Numbered from the stretch's first letter, positions 43,471-52,330 are shown. The stretch is DNA of 64,000 nucleotides from Micromonospora sp. MA102 (GCF_025460765.1 NZ_JAMWEG010000015.1:1-64000), one strand, 5' to 3'. Notes: generated from the sequence alone by a model not told the origin. Numbers and translations: made by a program.

Positions 43471-43482
43471 TTCTTGCAAGAA
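43471..43482. promoter_or_regulatory. LacI operator candidate TTCTTGCAAGAA
   Basis: A perfect 12-bp palindrome with the CTTGCAAG core of LacI-type maltose/alpha-glucoside operators. It sits between -35 and -10 positions of the LacI promoter and upstream of the divergent GH87-3 gene. Confidence 0.7.
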
Positions 43483-43588
43483 ATGAACAAGGGCTGGTGG
43501 CGGATCCGCCTGGTCCGGGTCGCCGGAGGGCCACGCGGACGGGTCCGGGGTGGCTGCGAGGCCCGGAAAGATTCGAACAAACAGAAGC

Positions 43589-43618
43589 TTGAATATTGAC
43601 AAAGGCCCGGAATAACAT
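43589..43618 (+). promoter_or_regulatory. GH87-3 promoter TTGAAT-N18-TAACAT
   Basis: TTGAAT (43589-43594) and TAACAT (43613-43618), 18 nt apart, in a locally AT-rich stretch; about 75 nt of leader before ATG 43701. A second possible -35, TTGACA at 43596-43601, is too close to the -10. Confidence 0.5.
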
Positions 43619-43700
43619 GAGGCACTTCTCGGCGGGCGCGTCCCAGCCGCGCCGACGCCACCACCGTCTCCCCCGTCCCCCGGTGAAAGTGGGTAGCCCG

Positions 43701-45737
43701 ATGCAGCGGAGCGTGGAAGGCGCGGCGGGCCGGCGCCCGGCCGTGCCGATCGCCAGGATCCTCGCGGTGGCGGCCACCGCCGTCGCGCTGGCCGTACCGT
43801 CCGGCAGCGCCGCCCTGGCGGCCGGCCGCACCGGCCCGACGCCGGTGATCACCCGGGCCGGGCTCGACCCGGCGCTGGTCACCGGCCGGGGCGCCAACGT
43901 GGACTTCGTCGAGCAGGAGGCCGAGCACGCCCGGACCACCGGCACGGTCATCGGCCCGGACCGCGCCGCCTACACCCTCGCCGGCGAGGCGTCCGGGCGG
44001 CGGGCGGTCCGCCTCTCCCCCGGCCAGTACGTCGAGTTCACGCTCCCGCGGGCGGCCAACGCGCTCACCGTCCGGTACAGCATCCCCGACGCCCCCGGCG
44101 GCGGCGGGATCACCGCGCCGCTGCGCGTCACCGTCGGCCGCGGACCGGCCCGCACCATGACCCTCACCTCCCAGTACGCCTGGCTCTACAACCAGTACCC
44201 GTTCACCAACGACCCCGGCGCCGACCTGCTCCACCCGGACTGGTGGATCACCGAGTGCTCGTGCGTGCCGGCGGCCACCACGCCCGCGCCCACCATCAGC
44301 AAGCCGTTCCGGCCACACCACTTCTACGACGAGCAGCGCCTGCTGCTGGGACGCACCCACCGGGCCGGCGAGGTGGTCCGGCTGACCGCGCCGACCGGCA
44401 CGGCCGCCGCGTGGACGGTGATCGACCTGCTCGACGCGCACCTCGTCGCTCCGCCCCGGGTGCTGCCCCACGCCGTGAACGTGCTGGCCTTCGGCGCCGA
44501 CCCGACCGGCCGCCGGGAGTCCGCCGACGCGTTCGACCGGGCCGTCGCGTACGCCCGCCGGGCCGACCGCACGCTGTACCTGCCGCCGGGCACCTACCAG
44601 GTGAACCGGCACATCACCGTGGACGACGTGACGATCGCGGGCGCCGGCAGCTGGTACACGATCGTCAAGGGCCGCGAGGTCGCCCTGGACACCCCGGCAC
44701 CCGACGGCTCGGTGCACACCGGCGTCGGCTTCTACGGCCGCGACGCCGCCGACGGCGGCAGCAGCGACGTGCACCTCTCCGGCTTCGCCATCGAGGGCGA
44801 CGTGCGGGAACGCATCGACACCGACCAGGTCAACGGCATCGGCGGGGCGCTCAACCACTCCACCGTCGACGGCCTCTACCTGCACCACACCAAGGTCGGC
44901 CTGTGGTTCGACGGCCCGATGACCGACCTGCGGGTGACCGGCACGGTCATCGCCGACCAGATCGCCGACGGGCTCAACTTCCACACCGGCGTCACGCACT
45001 CCTCCATCTCGCACAGCTTCATCCGCAACACCGGCGACGACGCCCTGGCCATGTGGTCGGAGCGGACCAGCAACGCGCACAACACCTTCGACCACAACAC
45101 CGTGCAGTCCCCCGTGCTGGCCAACGGCATCGCCCTCTACGGCGGCAGCGACCTCACCGTCTCGCACAACCTGATCGCCGACCCGGTCCGCGAGGGCAGC
45201 GCCATCCAGATCGGCTCCCGGTTCGGTGCCGAACCCTTCGCCGGCCAGCTCCGGATCACCGGCAACACCACGGTCCGGGCCGGCACGTACGACCTGAACT
45301 GGAACATCGGCCTCGGCGCGATCTGGTTCTACGCGCTGGACCGCAGCATCGACGCCGACATCCAGGTGGTCGGCGACCACTACCTCGACAACACCTACAA
45401 CGCGATCATGCTGGTCAGCGACTGGCCGGTGAAGGACACGGTCTCGATCGACAGCGTCCACTTCCGGGACATCCGGGTCGACGGCACCGGCACCTCGGTG
45501 GTGAGCGCCCGCACCGCCGGCTCCGCCTCCTTCGCCGACGTGGACGCGCGCAACGTCGGCGCGGTCGGGGTCAACAACTGCGGGTCGTTCCACTTCACCC
45601 CGGCCGGGTCGGAGTTCACCCTCACCGACCTCGGCGGCAACGACGGCGGCTGGCTCGCCCCCTGGCTGCTGCCCAACACCATCACCTGCGACGACCGCCC
45701 CCCGGTGGTGCCGCCGCCAGCCCCGACGCCGTGGTGA
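43701..45737 (+). CDS. Secreted GH87 alpha-1,3-glucanase (mycodextranase type) without discoidin domains (GH87-3)
   Basis: 678 residues from ATG 43701. Signal peptide about 1-41; CBM35-like N-terminal domain (DFVEQEAEHARTTGTVIG, about 55-250); GH87 beta-helix (260-650) with Asp423 (IADGLNFHTG) and Asp446-Asp447 (NTGDDALAMWS). It aligns closely with GH87-2 over the common part but ends right after the helix, without carbohydrate-anchoring modules, so it may act on soluble products. It is divergent from the LacI gene and followed by a hairpin. Upstream in-frame codons back to 43596 lack a signal sequence. Confidence 0.85.
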   Translation: MQRSVEGAAGRRPAVPIARILAVAATAVALAVPSGSAALAAGRTGPTPVITRAGLDPALVTGRGANVDFVEQEAEHARTTGTVIGPDRAAYTLAGEASGRRAVRLSPGQYVEFTLPRAANALTVRYSIPDAPGGGGITAPLRVTVGRGPARTMTLTSQYAWLYNQYPFTNDPGADLLHPDWWITECSCVPAATTPAPTISKPFRPHHFYDEQRLLLGRTHRAGEVVRLTAPTGTAAAWTVIDLLDAHLVAPPRVLPHAVNVLAFGADPTGRRESADAFDRAVAYARRADRTLYLPPGTYQVNRHITVDDVTIAGAGSWYTIVKGREVALDTPAPDGSVHTGVGFYGRDAADGGSSDVHLSGFAIEGDVRERIDTDQVNGIGGALNHSTVDGLYLHHTKVGLWFDGPMTDLRVTGTVIADQIADGLNFHTGVTHSSISHSFIRNTGDDALAMWSERTSNAHNTFDHNTVQSPVLANGIALYGGSDLTVSHNLIADPVREGSAIQIGSRFGAEPFAGQLRITGNTTVRAGTYDLNWNIGLGAIWFYALDRSIDADIQVVGDHYLDNTYNAIMLVSDWPVKDTVSIDSVHFRDIRVDGTGTSVVSARTAGSASFADVDARNVGAVGVNNCGSFHFTPAGSEFTLTDLGGNDGGWLAPWLLPNTITCDDRPPVVPPPAPTPW

Positions 45738-45753
45738 GCTGATCCCTTCCGGA

Positions 45754-45786
45754 GCGGCCCGGCGGGCGATCTGCCCGGCGGGCCGC
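45754..45786 (+). terminator. Hairpin terminator after GH87-3
   Basis: Arms 45754-45767 and 45773-45786 pair at 13 of 14 positions around loop GATCT, 16 nt beyond the stop. Confidence 0.7.
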
Positions 45787-46064
45787 CTCCGTCCGGCCAG
45801 GGGCGGCTGATCACCCCGAGCGCTCCACCAGCACCGAGGCGGATCCAGTCGCGCAGCGCCGCCTGCACGGCGAGGGCGAAGCTCCGCACGTTGTCGACCA
45901 TGATGGTCGAATGACGCCTTGAGCCCGCGGAGGCGGTTGCCCCCGCAGGTCAGCACCATCGAGGTACCGAGGATGAACGGTCGGGGTGATCGGGACCTTG
46001 TGCCCTGCATTTCCCGCCCTGGATCGCCGACCCTGAAGCTTGAGCCGGACCGGTCGAAGGAGGA
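45787..46064. other. Gene-poor stretch
   Basis: No convincing gene is visible on either strand here. Minus-strand frames are open but with mixed codon bias. It may hold the promoter of the following gene or the remains of an older one; I see no inverted repeats or transposase motif. Confidence 0.4.
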
Positions 46065-46068
46065 CGTG

Positions 46069-46578
46069 GTGGCGAAGCTGGGGAGCTGGCCGTTGTCCGA
46101 GAACGCCGTTCGCGCGATGTACGCGGGAGGCCGCGGCAACGCGGCGGCCCGCCGGTTCGCCCGGGTGTGGGCGGCCGTGCACGGTGCCGGCCTGCTACCC
46201 CGGCGCTGGGTGACACTGGAGGTCGCCGGACGCCGCAGCCGACGGCTGACCCGCTTCCCGCTGGGCATGGCCGACTGGCGGGGCGAATGGTATCTGGTAT
46301 CGATGCTGGGCGAGAACTGCAACTGGGTCCGCAACGTACGGGCGGCCGACGGGCTGGTGACCATCCGGCACGGGCGGGCCCGGGCCTGCCGACTGGTCGA
46401 GGTGCCGGTCGACGAGCGCCCACCGATCCTCAAGCGGTACCTGGCGACGGTACCGGGAGCCCGGCCGCACGTCCCCGTCGACCGGCACGCACCCCTGGCC
46501 GAGTTCGCGGCCATCGCGGCGCAGTACCCCGCGTTCCGCGTGCAGGCGGCAGGCGAGAAGTCGGACCACCGAGGGTGA
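46069..46578 (+). CDS. Nitroreductase/quinone reductase family protein (F420-dependent Ddn type)
   Basis: 169 residues from GTG 46069, which has AAGGAGG 5 nt upstream; frames back to ATG 45973 are open but lack this signal. Pattern of the deazaflavin (F420)-dependent family: WVTLEVAGRRSRRLTRFPLGMADWRGEWYLVSMLGENCNWVRNVRAA, then VTIRHGRARACRLVEVPVDERP. These split-barrel proteins reduce quinones or nitro compounds with F420H2. No operon partner. Confidence 0.8.
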   Translation: MAKLGSWPLSENAVRAMYAGGRGNAAARRFARVWAAVHGAGLLPRRWVTLEVAGRRSRRLTRFPLGMADWRGEWYLVSMLGENCNWVRNVRAADGLVTIRHGRARACRLVEVPVDERPPILKRYLATVPGARPHVPVDRHAPLAEFAAIAAQYPAFRVQAAGEKSDHRG

Positions 46579-46664
46579 AAGGCGGGTCCGCACGATCGGT
46601 CTCGGTGCTGTCTGCGTCGCCGCCCTGACCTGGGAGTAGCGCCAGGCCAGGGCCTTGATCGAGG

Positions 46665-46697
46665 CGTCGTCCGGGACTCGAACCCCGAACCCGCGGA
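46665..46697 (-). other. tRNA 3'-half-like fragment (possible integration remnant)
   Basis: Read on the minus strand, the segment contains GGTTCGAGTCC with a 4-of-5 bp T-stem around the TTCGAGT loop, as in the T-arm of actinobacterial tRNAs, preceded by ATCCGCGGGTTCGG. No matching 5' half, anticodon arm or acceptor partner follows, so it is not a functional tRNA. It starts 8 nt after the stop of the hybrid kinase gene. Confidence 0.35.
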
Positions 46698-46704
46698 TGG
46701 TGGG

Positions 46705-49700
46705 TCAGCTGGTCAGCCAGCGGTGGATGCAGGTGAGGAGGTCTTCCGCATCCACCGGCTTGGTGACGTAGTCGCTGGCGCCCGAGGAGATGCTCTTCTC
46801 CCGGTCCCCGTGCATCGCCTTCGCGGTCACCGCGATGATCGGCAGGTCCGCGTAGCGGGGCATGGCGCGGATCGCGGCGGTGGCCGCGTACCCGTCCATC
46901 TCGGGCATCATCACGTCCATCAGCACCAGGTCGATGTCGTCGTGCCGCATCAGCGTCTCGATGCCCTTGCGCCCGTTCTCCGCGTAGACCACGTCCATGC
47001 CGTGCAGTTCGAGGATGTTGGTCAGGGCGAAGACGTTGCGGGCGTCGTCGTCCACCACGAGCACCTTGCGGCCGGACAGCTCCCGGACCACCGGGCCAGC
47101 GACCGGGGTGCGGTCCACGGCCGGCGCCGTGAACGACGGCACCCGCTCCGGGGCGTCCGCCGTCAGGTGCAGCACGATCCGCTCCCGAAGCTCGTCGAGG
47201 CTGCCGAGGATCTCCAGCGGGCGGTCCGTGGCCATGCCGTGGAGCAGACTGTCCTGCCCCGCCGCGAGCGGCTGCCCGTGGTACGCGAGCACCGGCAGGC
47301 CGCGCAGGCCCGGGTGCTCGTGCAGCGCCCTGAGCAGCGCGGTGCCGCGCTCGTCGCCCGCGTCGAGCTGCACGACGAGCAGGTGGTGGCGGTGCCGGGC
47401 GAGCGCGTCGACGGCCGCCTCGACGTCCAGCGCGGTCGACAGCTCGACCGGGCCGCCGATCTCCGCGGCCACCCCGCGCGCCAGCAGGGTGAGCAGCCCC
47501 TTCTCGTGCGGTTCGAGCACCAGCACCCGCCGCTGCTGCTGCTCCACCCAGCGCTGGGCGTCCGACTCCAGCGGTGCCGCCGTCAGGGCCGGAGCGCCGG
47601 GGCCGGTCTCGGGCAGCGGCGCGGTGGCCGTGGCGGGCAGGTAGAGGGTGAAGGTGCTGCCCTGGCCGAGGACACTTTCCGCGGTGATCTGCCCGCCGAG
47701 CAGCCGGGCGATCTCCCGGCTGATGGACAGGCCCAGGCCGGTGCCGCCGTAGCGCCGGCTGGTGGTGCCGTCGGCCTGCTGGAACGCGTCGAAGATGGCG
47801 GTCAGGTGCTGCTCGGCGATGCCGATGCCGGTGTCGACCACGCGGAACGCGATGACCGTCTCCGCCGGCGGCATCCCGGCCGGCAGCTCGTCCGGGCGGG
47901 CCTGCTCGATGCGCAGCTGCACCCGGCCCTTCTCGGTGAACTTGACCGCGTTGGAGACCAGGTTGCGCAGCACCTGCCGCAGCCGCTGCTCGTCGGTGTG
48001 CAGCCGGGCCGGCACGTCCGGGCCGGTGAGCAGCTCCAGCTCCAGCCCGCGCGGCGTGGTGAGCGGGCGGAACGTGGCGTCGACGTAGTCGCGCAGGGTG
48101 GACAGCTCGAACGTCTCCGGGTTGATGTCCATCTTGCCGGCCTCGACCTTCGACAGGTCGAGGATGTCGTTGATGAGCTGGAGCAGGTCGGCGCCGGCCG
48201 AGTGGATGACGGTGGCGTACTCCACCTGCTTCGGGGTGAGGTTGCGGTTGGGGTTCTGGGCCAGCAGCTGCGCCAGGATGAGCAGCGAGTTCAGCGGCGT
48301 ACGCAGCTCGTGGCTCATGTTGGCGAGGAATTCCGACTTGTACTTCGAGGCGAGCGCGAGCTGCTGGGCGCGGGCCTCCAGCTCCTGGCGGGCCTGCTCG
48401 ATCTCGGAGTTCTTCGTCTCGATGTCGTGGTTCTGCCGGGCCAGCAGGGCGGCCTTCTCCTCCAGCTCGGCGTTGGAGCTCTGGAGTTCCTCGGAGCGGG
48501 CCTGCAGCTCCTCGGAGCGGGCCTGGAGCTCGGCCGCCAGCCGCTGCGACTCGGTCAGCAGCACGTCGGTGCGGGCGTTGGCGACGATGGTGTTGACGTT
48601 GACGCCGATGGTCTCGGTGAGCTGCTCCAGGAAGTCCCGCTGGACGTCGGTGAACCGGCCCATGCTGGCCAGCTCGATGACACCGAGAACCTGGTCCTCG
48701 AAGAGGATCGGCAGCACCACCAGGTGCAGCGGCACGGCCGCGCCCAGGCTGGACGAGACGGTGACGTAGTCGGCCGGCACGGCGTCCACCACGATGGCCC
48801 GCTTGCTCAGCGCGGCCTGCCCCACCAGGGAGTCGCCGAGGGCGTACCGGCGGCGGGTGGCGTCGTGGCCGTAGCCGCCGACCACCCGCAGGCCCCGGCT
48901 GTCAGCGGTGTCGTCGACCAGCAGGAACGTGCCGAGCTGCGCGGAGACCAGCGGGGCCAGCTCGTTCATCACCAGGCCGGCGACCACCTCCAGGTCCCGG
49001 TGGCCCTGCATGAGGCCGGAGATCCGGGCCAGGTTGGTCTTGAGCCAGTCCTGTTCCTGGTTTGTCCGGGTGGTCTCGCGCAGCGACTCCACCATGGAGT
49101 TGATGTTGTCCTTCAGTTCGGCGACCTCGCCGGAGGCGTCGACCGTGATCGAGCGGGTCAGGTCGCCGGTGGCGACCGCGCTGGTCACCTCGGCGATGGC
49201 CCGCACCTGCCGAGTGAGGTTCCCAGCCAGCTCGTTGACGTTCTCGGTGAGCCGCTTCCAGGTGCCGGAGACGCCCTCGACCTCGGCCTGGCCGCCGAGG
49301 CGGCCCTCGCTGCCGACCTCCCGGGCCACCCGGGTGACCTCGGCCGCGAAGCTGGAGAGCTGGTCGACCATCGTGTTGATCGTGGTCTTGAGTTCCAGGA
49401 TCTCGCCGCGGGCGTCCACGTCGATCTTCTTGGTGAGGTCGCCCTGCGCCACCGCGGTGGTGACCTGGGCGATGTTGCGCACCTGGCCGGTGAGGTTGTT
49501 CGCCATCGAGTTGACGTTGTCGGTCAGGTCCTTCCAGGTGCCGGCCACGTTCGGCACCCGGGCCTGACCGCCCAGCTGCCCCTCGGTGCCGACCTCGCGG
49601 GCCACCCGGGTCACCTCGTCGGCGAACGCGCTCAGCTGGTCCACCATCGTGTTGATGGTCTGGGCGAGCACGGCGACCTCACCCTTGGCCTCGACCGTGA

Positions 49701-51213
49701 TCTGCCGGCTCAGGTCGCCCTGGGCGACCGCGGTGGCGACCAGCGCGATGGAGCGCACCTGGTTGGTCAGGTTGTTCGCCATCTCGTTGACGTTGTCGGT
49801 CAGGTCCTTCCAGGTGCCGGCCACATTGGAGACCCGGGCCTGACCGCCGAGCCGGCCCTCGGTGCCCACCTCGCGGGCCACCCGGGTCACCTCGTCGGCG
49901 AACGCGGAGAGCTGGTCGACCATCGTGTTGATGGTCTCCTTCAGGGCGAGGATCTCGCCCCGGGCGTCAACCCGGATCTTCTGCGTCAGATCGCCCTTGG
50001 CGACCGCGGTGGTGACCTCGGCGATGCTGCGAACCTGGGCGGTGAGGTTGTCCGCCATGACATTCACCGACTCGGTGAGGTCCTTCCAGGTGCCGGAGAC
50101 GCCCTTGACGTCGGCCTGGCCGCCGAGGCGGCCCTCGGTGCCCACCTCGCGGGCCACCCGGGTCACCTCGTCGGCGAACGACGAGAGCTGGTCCACCATC
50201 GTGTTGATCGTGTTCTTCAGCTCCAGGATCTCGCCGTGCGCGGTGACGGTGATCTTCTGGGACAGGTCGCCCCGGGCGACCGCCGTGGCCACCTGGGCGA
50301 TGCTGCGCACCTGGTCGGTGAGGTTGACGGCCATCGAGTTCACCGAGTCGGTCAGGTCGCGCCAGGTGCCGGCGACGCCGCTGACCTGGGCCTGCCCGCC
50401 GAGCCGGCCGTCGGTGCCGACCTCCCGGGCCACCCGGGTCACCTCGTCGGCGAACGACGAGAGCTGGTCCACCATCGTGTTGATGGTGCTCTTGAGCTCC
50501 AGGATCTCGCCCCGGGCGTCGACGGTGATCTTCTGGGACAGGTCGCCCCGGGCCACGGCCGTGGTCACCTGGGCGATGTTGCGCACCTGGCTGGTCAGGT
50601 TGCCGGCCATGAAGTTCACCGAGTCGGTCAGGTCGCGCCAGGTGCCGGCGACGCCGGGCACCTCGGCCTGGCCGCCCAGGCGGCCCTCGCTGCCGACCTC
50701 CCGGGCCACCCGGGTCACCTCGTCGGCGAACGACGAGAGCTGGTCCACCATCGTGTTGATGGTGACCTTCAGCTCCAGGATCTCGCCGCGCACGTCGACG
50801 GTGATCTTCTGCGACAGGTCGCCCCGGGCCACCGCCGTGGCCACCTCGGCGATGTCACGCACCTGGTCGGTCAGGTTGCCGGCCATCGCGTTGACCGAAT
50901 CGGTCAGGTCCTTCCACGTGCCCGAGACGCCCGGCACGTCGGCCTGGCCGCCGAGCTGACCCTCGGTGCCGACCTCCCGGGCCACCCGGGTCACCTCGGA
51001 GGTGAACAGCGACAGCTGGTCGACCATGCCGTTGAAGACGGTGGCGATCTCCCCGAGCAGCCCGTCGGCGTCCTCGGGCAGGCGGGTGCCGAAGTCGCCG
51101 TCCCGGACCGCGGTGAGACCGGCCAGCAGCTGCCGCAGGCCCGGGTCGGCCACCGGGGCACCGGCCGCCGGGGTCGTTTCGCGTCGCCGCGGGATCGTCT
51201 GGTCGACCACCAC
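46705..51213 (-). CDS. Soluble hybrid histidine kinase with seven HAMP-containing repeats, GAF, HisKA, HATPase and receiver
   Basis: 1502 residues from GTG 51213, with GGAGG 5 nt upstream. After about 64 residues come seven tandem units of exactly 92 residues (about 65-708), each starting DQLS.F..EVTRVAREVG and holding a HAMP pair. Then a GAF domain (about 730-880), a coiled coil rich in Glu/Gln/Ala (885-955), HisKA with His968 (MSHELRTPLN), the HATPase (about 1020-1190; N and G boxes NLVSNAVKF, DTGIGI, GGTGLGLS), a degenerate receiver-like region, and a true receiver (about 1378-1502) with phospho-acceptor Asp1433. No transmembrane helix is seen. The plan resembles fungal group III (Nik1/Os1) kinases that sense osmotic stress. 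Next gene upstream is a SigB/F-type sigma factor. Confidence 0.9.
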   Translation of the reverse strand: MVVDQTIPRRRETTPAAGAPVADPGLRQLLAGLTAVRDGDFGTRLPEDADGLLGEIATVFNGMVDQLSLFTSEVTRVAREVGTEGQLGGQADVPGVSGTWKDLTDSVNAMAGNLTDQVRDIAEVATAVARGDLSQKITVDVRGEILELKVTINTMVDQLSSFADEVTRVAREVGSEGRLGGQAEVPGVAGTWRDLTDSVNFMAGNLTSQVRNIAQVTTAVARGDLSQKITVDARGEILELKSTINTMVDQLSSFADEVTRVAREVGTDGRLGGQAQVSGVAGTWRDLTDSVNSMAVNLTDQVRSIAQVATAVARGDLSQKITVTAHGEILELKNTINTMVDQLSSFADEVTRVAREVGTEGRLGGQADVKGVSGTWKDLTESVNVMADNLTAQVRSIAEVTTAVAKGDLTQKIRVDARGEILALKETINTMVDQLSAFADEVTRVAREVGTEGRLGGQARVSNVAGTWKDLTDNVNEMANNLTNQVRSIALVATAVAQGDLSRQITVEAKGEVAVLAQTINTMVDQLSAFADEVTRVAREVGTEGQLGGQARVPNVAGTWKDLTDNVNSMANNLTGQVRNIAQVTTAVAQGDLTKKIDVDARGEILELKTTINTMVDQLSSFAAEVTRVAREVGSEGRLGGQAEVEGVSGTWKRLTENVNELAGNLTRQVRAIAEVTSAVATGDLTRSITVDASGEVAELKDNINSMVESLRETTRTNQEQDWLKTNLARISGLMQGHRDLEVVAGLVMNELAPLVSAQLGTFLLVDDTADSRGLRVVGGYGHDATRRRYALGDSLVGQAALSKRAIVVDAVPADYVTVSSSLGAAVPLHLVVLPILFEDQVLGVIELASMGRFTDVQRDFLEQLTETIGVNVNTIVANARTDVLLTESQRLAAELQARSEELQARSEELQSSNAELEEKAALLARQNHDIETKNSEIEQARQELEARAQQLALASKYKSEFLANMSHELRTPLNSLLILAQLLAQNPNRNLTPKQVEYATVIHSAGADLLQLINDILDLSKVEAGKMDINPETFELSTLRDYVDATFRPLTTPRGLELELLTGPDVPARLHTDEQRLRQVLRNLVSNAVKFTEKGRVQLRIEQARPDELPAGMPPAETVIAFRVVDTGIGIAEQHLTAIFDAFQQADGTTSRRYGGTGLGLSISREIARLLGGQITAESVLGQGSTFTLYLPATATAPLPETGPGAPALTAAPLESDAQRWVEQQQRRVLVLEPHEKGLLTLLARGVAAEIGGPVELSTALDVEAAVDALARHRHHLLVVQLDAGDERGTALLRALHEHPGLRGLPVLAYHGQPLAAGQDSLLHGMATDRPLEILGSLDELRERIVLHLTADAPERVPSFTAPAVDRTPVAGPVVRELSGRKVLVVDDDARNVFALTNILELHGMDVVYAENGRKGIETLMRHDDIDLVLMDVMMPEMDGYAATAAIRAMPRYADLPIIAVTAKAMHGDREKSISSGASDYVTKPVDAEDLLTCIHRWLTS
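49090..51021 (-). repeat. Seven in-phase 276-bp tandem repeats (HAMP array)
   Basis: Seven units of 276 bp, coding 92 residues each, without gaps. They are highly similar in DNA and protein, most conserved in VTRVAREVG, GTWKDLT and AVARGDL, with units 2-4 and 5-6 most alike, suggesting expansion by unequal recombination. Confidence 0.9.
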
Positions 51214-51319
51214 TACCGCCTCCGGGACAGCCGGGTGCTCCCCGGCAACGATTGCAACCGCGCAAGTATGCACAGACCCGCGCCGGGCACGGTGCACGGG
51301 CGAGGCGTGAAAGAGGGAA

Positions 51320-51355
51320 ACGCACCGCCACCGAGGGGAGTCGGTGGCGGTGCGT
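51320..51355 (-). terminator. Hairpin terminator after sigma factor gene
   Basis: Arms 51320-51334 and 51341-51355 are exact complements (15 bp, 6-nt loop), between the sigma factor stop and the kinase start. Confidence 0.8.
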
Positions 51356-51430
51356 GAGCCCGGGGCGAGGCGGCAGCGCTCGCGTCGGACCGGGTGGTGA
51401 ACGGCCGGGCGGCGGACCGCCCGGGACGGA

Positions 51431-52243
51431 TCAGGCCTCGGTGAGCTGGCCCCGCAGCTTGGTCAGCGCGCGGGCGAGCAGCCGGGACACGTGCATCTGG
51501 GACACGCCGACCCGGACGGCGATCTCGCTCTGGGTCAGGTTGCCGTAGAAGCGCAGGGTGAGGATCTTCTGCTCACGCTCGTCGAGGGTGGCGAGCGCCG
51601 GGCCGAGGGAGGCGCGCAGCTCGGCCAGCTCGTACTCGTTGTCCTCGGTGCCGATGGTGTCGCCCAGCTCGGTGGCGCTGTCGCCGTCACCGATCGGGGT
51701 GGAGAGCGAGACGGCGTTGTAGGCGCGGGCGCCCTCCAGGCCCTCGAGCACCTCTTCCTCGGTGACGTCGAGGTGGCTGGCGATGTCGGCGACCGTCGGG
51801 GCACGGTTGAGGGTCTGGGTCAGCGTGCTGTTGGCCTCGGAGATGCGCAGCCGCAGCTCCTGGAGGCGGCGCGGGACCCGGATGTTCCAGGTGCGGTCAC
51901 GGAAGTGCCGCTTGATCTCACCCAGGATGGTCGGGATGGCGAAGCCGGCGAAGTCCACGCCCCGGGAGGCGTCGAACCGGTCCACGGCCTTGATCAGGCC
52001 GAGGGCCGCGGTCTGGGCCAGGTCGCCGGCCGGCTCGCCGCGGCCGCTGTAGCGGGCGGCGAGGTGGTTGGCCAGCGGCAGCCACGCCTCGATGACCTGG
52101 TTGCGCAGGGCCGGCCGCCCCGGGTGGCCCTCGGGCAGCTCGGCCAGGGCGGCGATCAGCTCGCTGGCCCGGGTCTCCTCGCCGGTCACCGCCGTGCGGT
52201 GCACCTCGCCGGTCGTGGTCGGCGCGATGGTCATCGTGGTCAT
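51431..52243 (-). CDS. SigB/SigF-type stress sigma factor
   Basis: 270 residues, no region 1. Region 2: LAARYSGRGEPAGDLAQTAALGLIKAVDRFD and GFAIPTILGEIKRHFRDRTWNIRVPRRLQEL; region 3: RAPTVADIASHLDVTEEEVLEGL; region 4: LTQSEIAVRVGVSQMHVSRLLARAL. This is the group 3 SigB/F/G pattern of general stress or development. Such factors are held by anti-sigma kinases and freed by STAS proteins; a STAS protein is encoded at 55442-56035. AGGAAGGG precedes ATG 52243. Confidence 0.92.
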   Translation of the reverse strand: MTTMTIAPTTTGEVHRTAVTGEETRASELIAALAELPEGHPGRPALRNQVIEAWLPLANHLAARYSGRGEPAGDLAQTAALGLIKAVDRFDASRGVDFAGFAIPTILGEIKRHFRDRTWNIRVPRRLQELRLRISEANSTLTQTLNRAPTVADIASHLDVTEEEVLEGLEGARAYNAVSLSTPIGDGDSATELGDTIGTEDNEYELAELRASLGPALATLDEREQKILTLRFYGNLTQSEIAVRVGVSQMHVSRLLARALTKLRGQLTEA

Positions 52244-52300
52244 GCTGCCCTTCCTGTCCTGAGGAGAACGGGTGCCTCCCGAGCACCGGTCGTGCCAGTC

Positions 52301-52330
52301 ACCCTAGACCAAAGTCTGCCGTCCGATCAA
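52301..52330 (-). promoter_or_regulatory. Sigma gene promoter TTGATC-N18-TAGGGT
   Basis: Minus-strand TTGATC (52325-52330) and TAGGGT (52301-52306), 18 nt apart, giving a leader of about 50 nt. Confidence 0.5.

Noticed and set aside
43596..43700. Upstream extension of GH87-3 from TTG 43596
   Set aside because: It overlaps the predicted promoter and puts 35 charged residues before an otherwise normal signal peptide.
45787..46182. Minus-strand frame as a transposase remnant
   Set aside because: It shows no DDE motif or terminal repeats, and the nitroreductase-like frame on the other strand is better supported.
46665..46697. A functional tRNA gene
   Set aside because: Only a T-arm-like part can be formed; no D-arm, anticodon arm or acceptor stem partner is present.
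49090..51021. Tandem repeats as CRISPR or satellite DNA
   Set aside because: Units are 276 bp, in frame and coding for HAMP-containing segments; there are no short repeat/spacer units.
46723..51357. Plus-strand 1544-residue frame opposite the hybrid kinase
   Set aside because: Its repeats mirror the 276-bp HAMP repeats in antisense; no recognisable domain.
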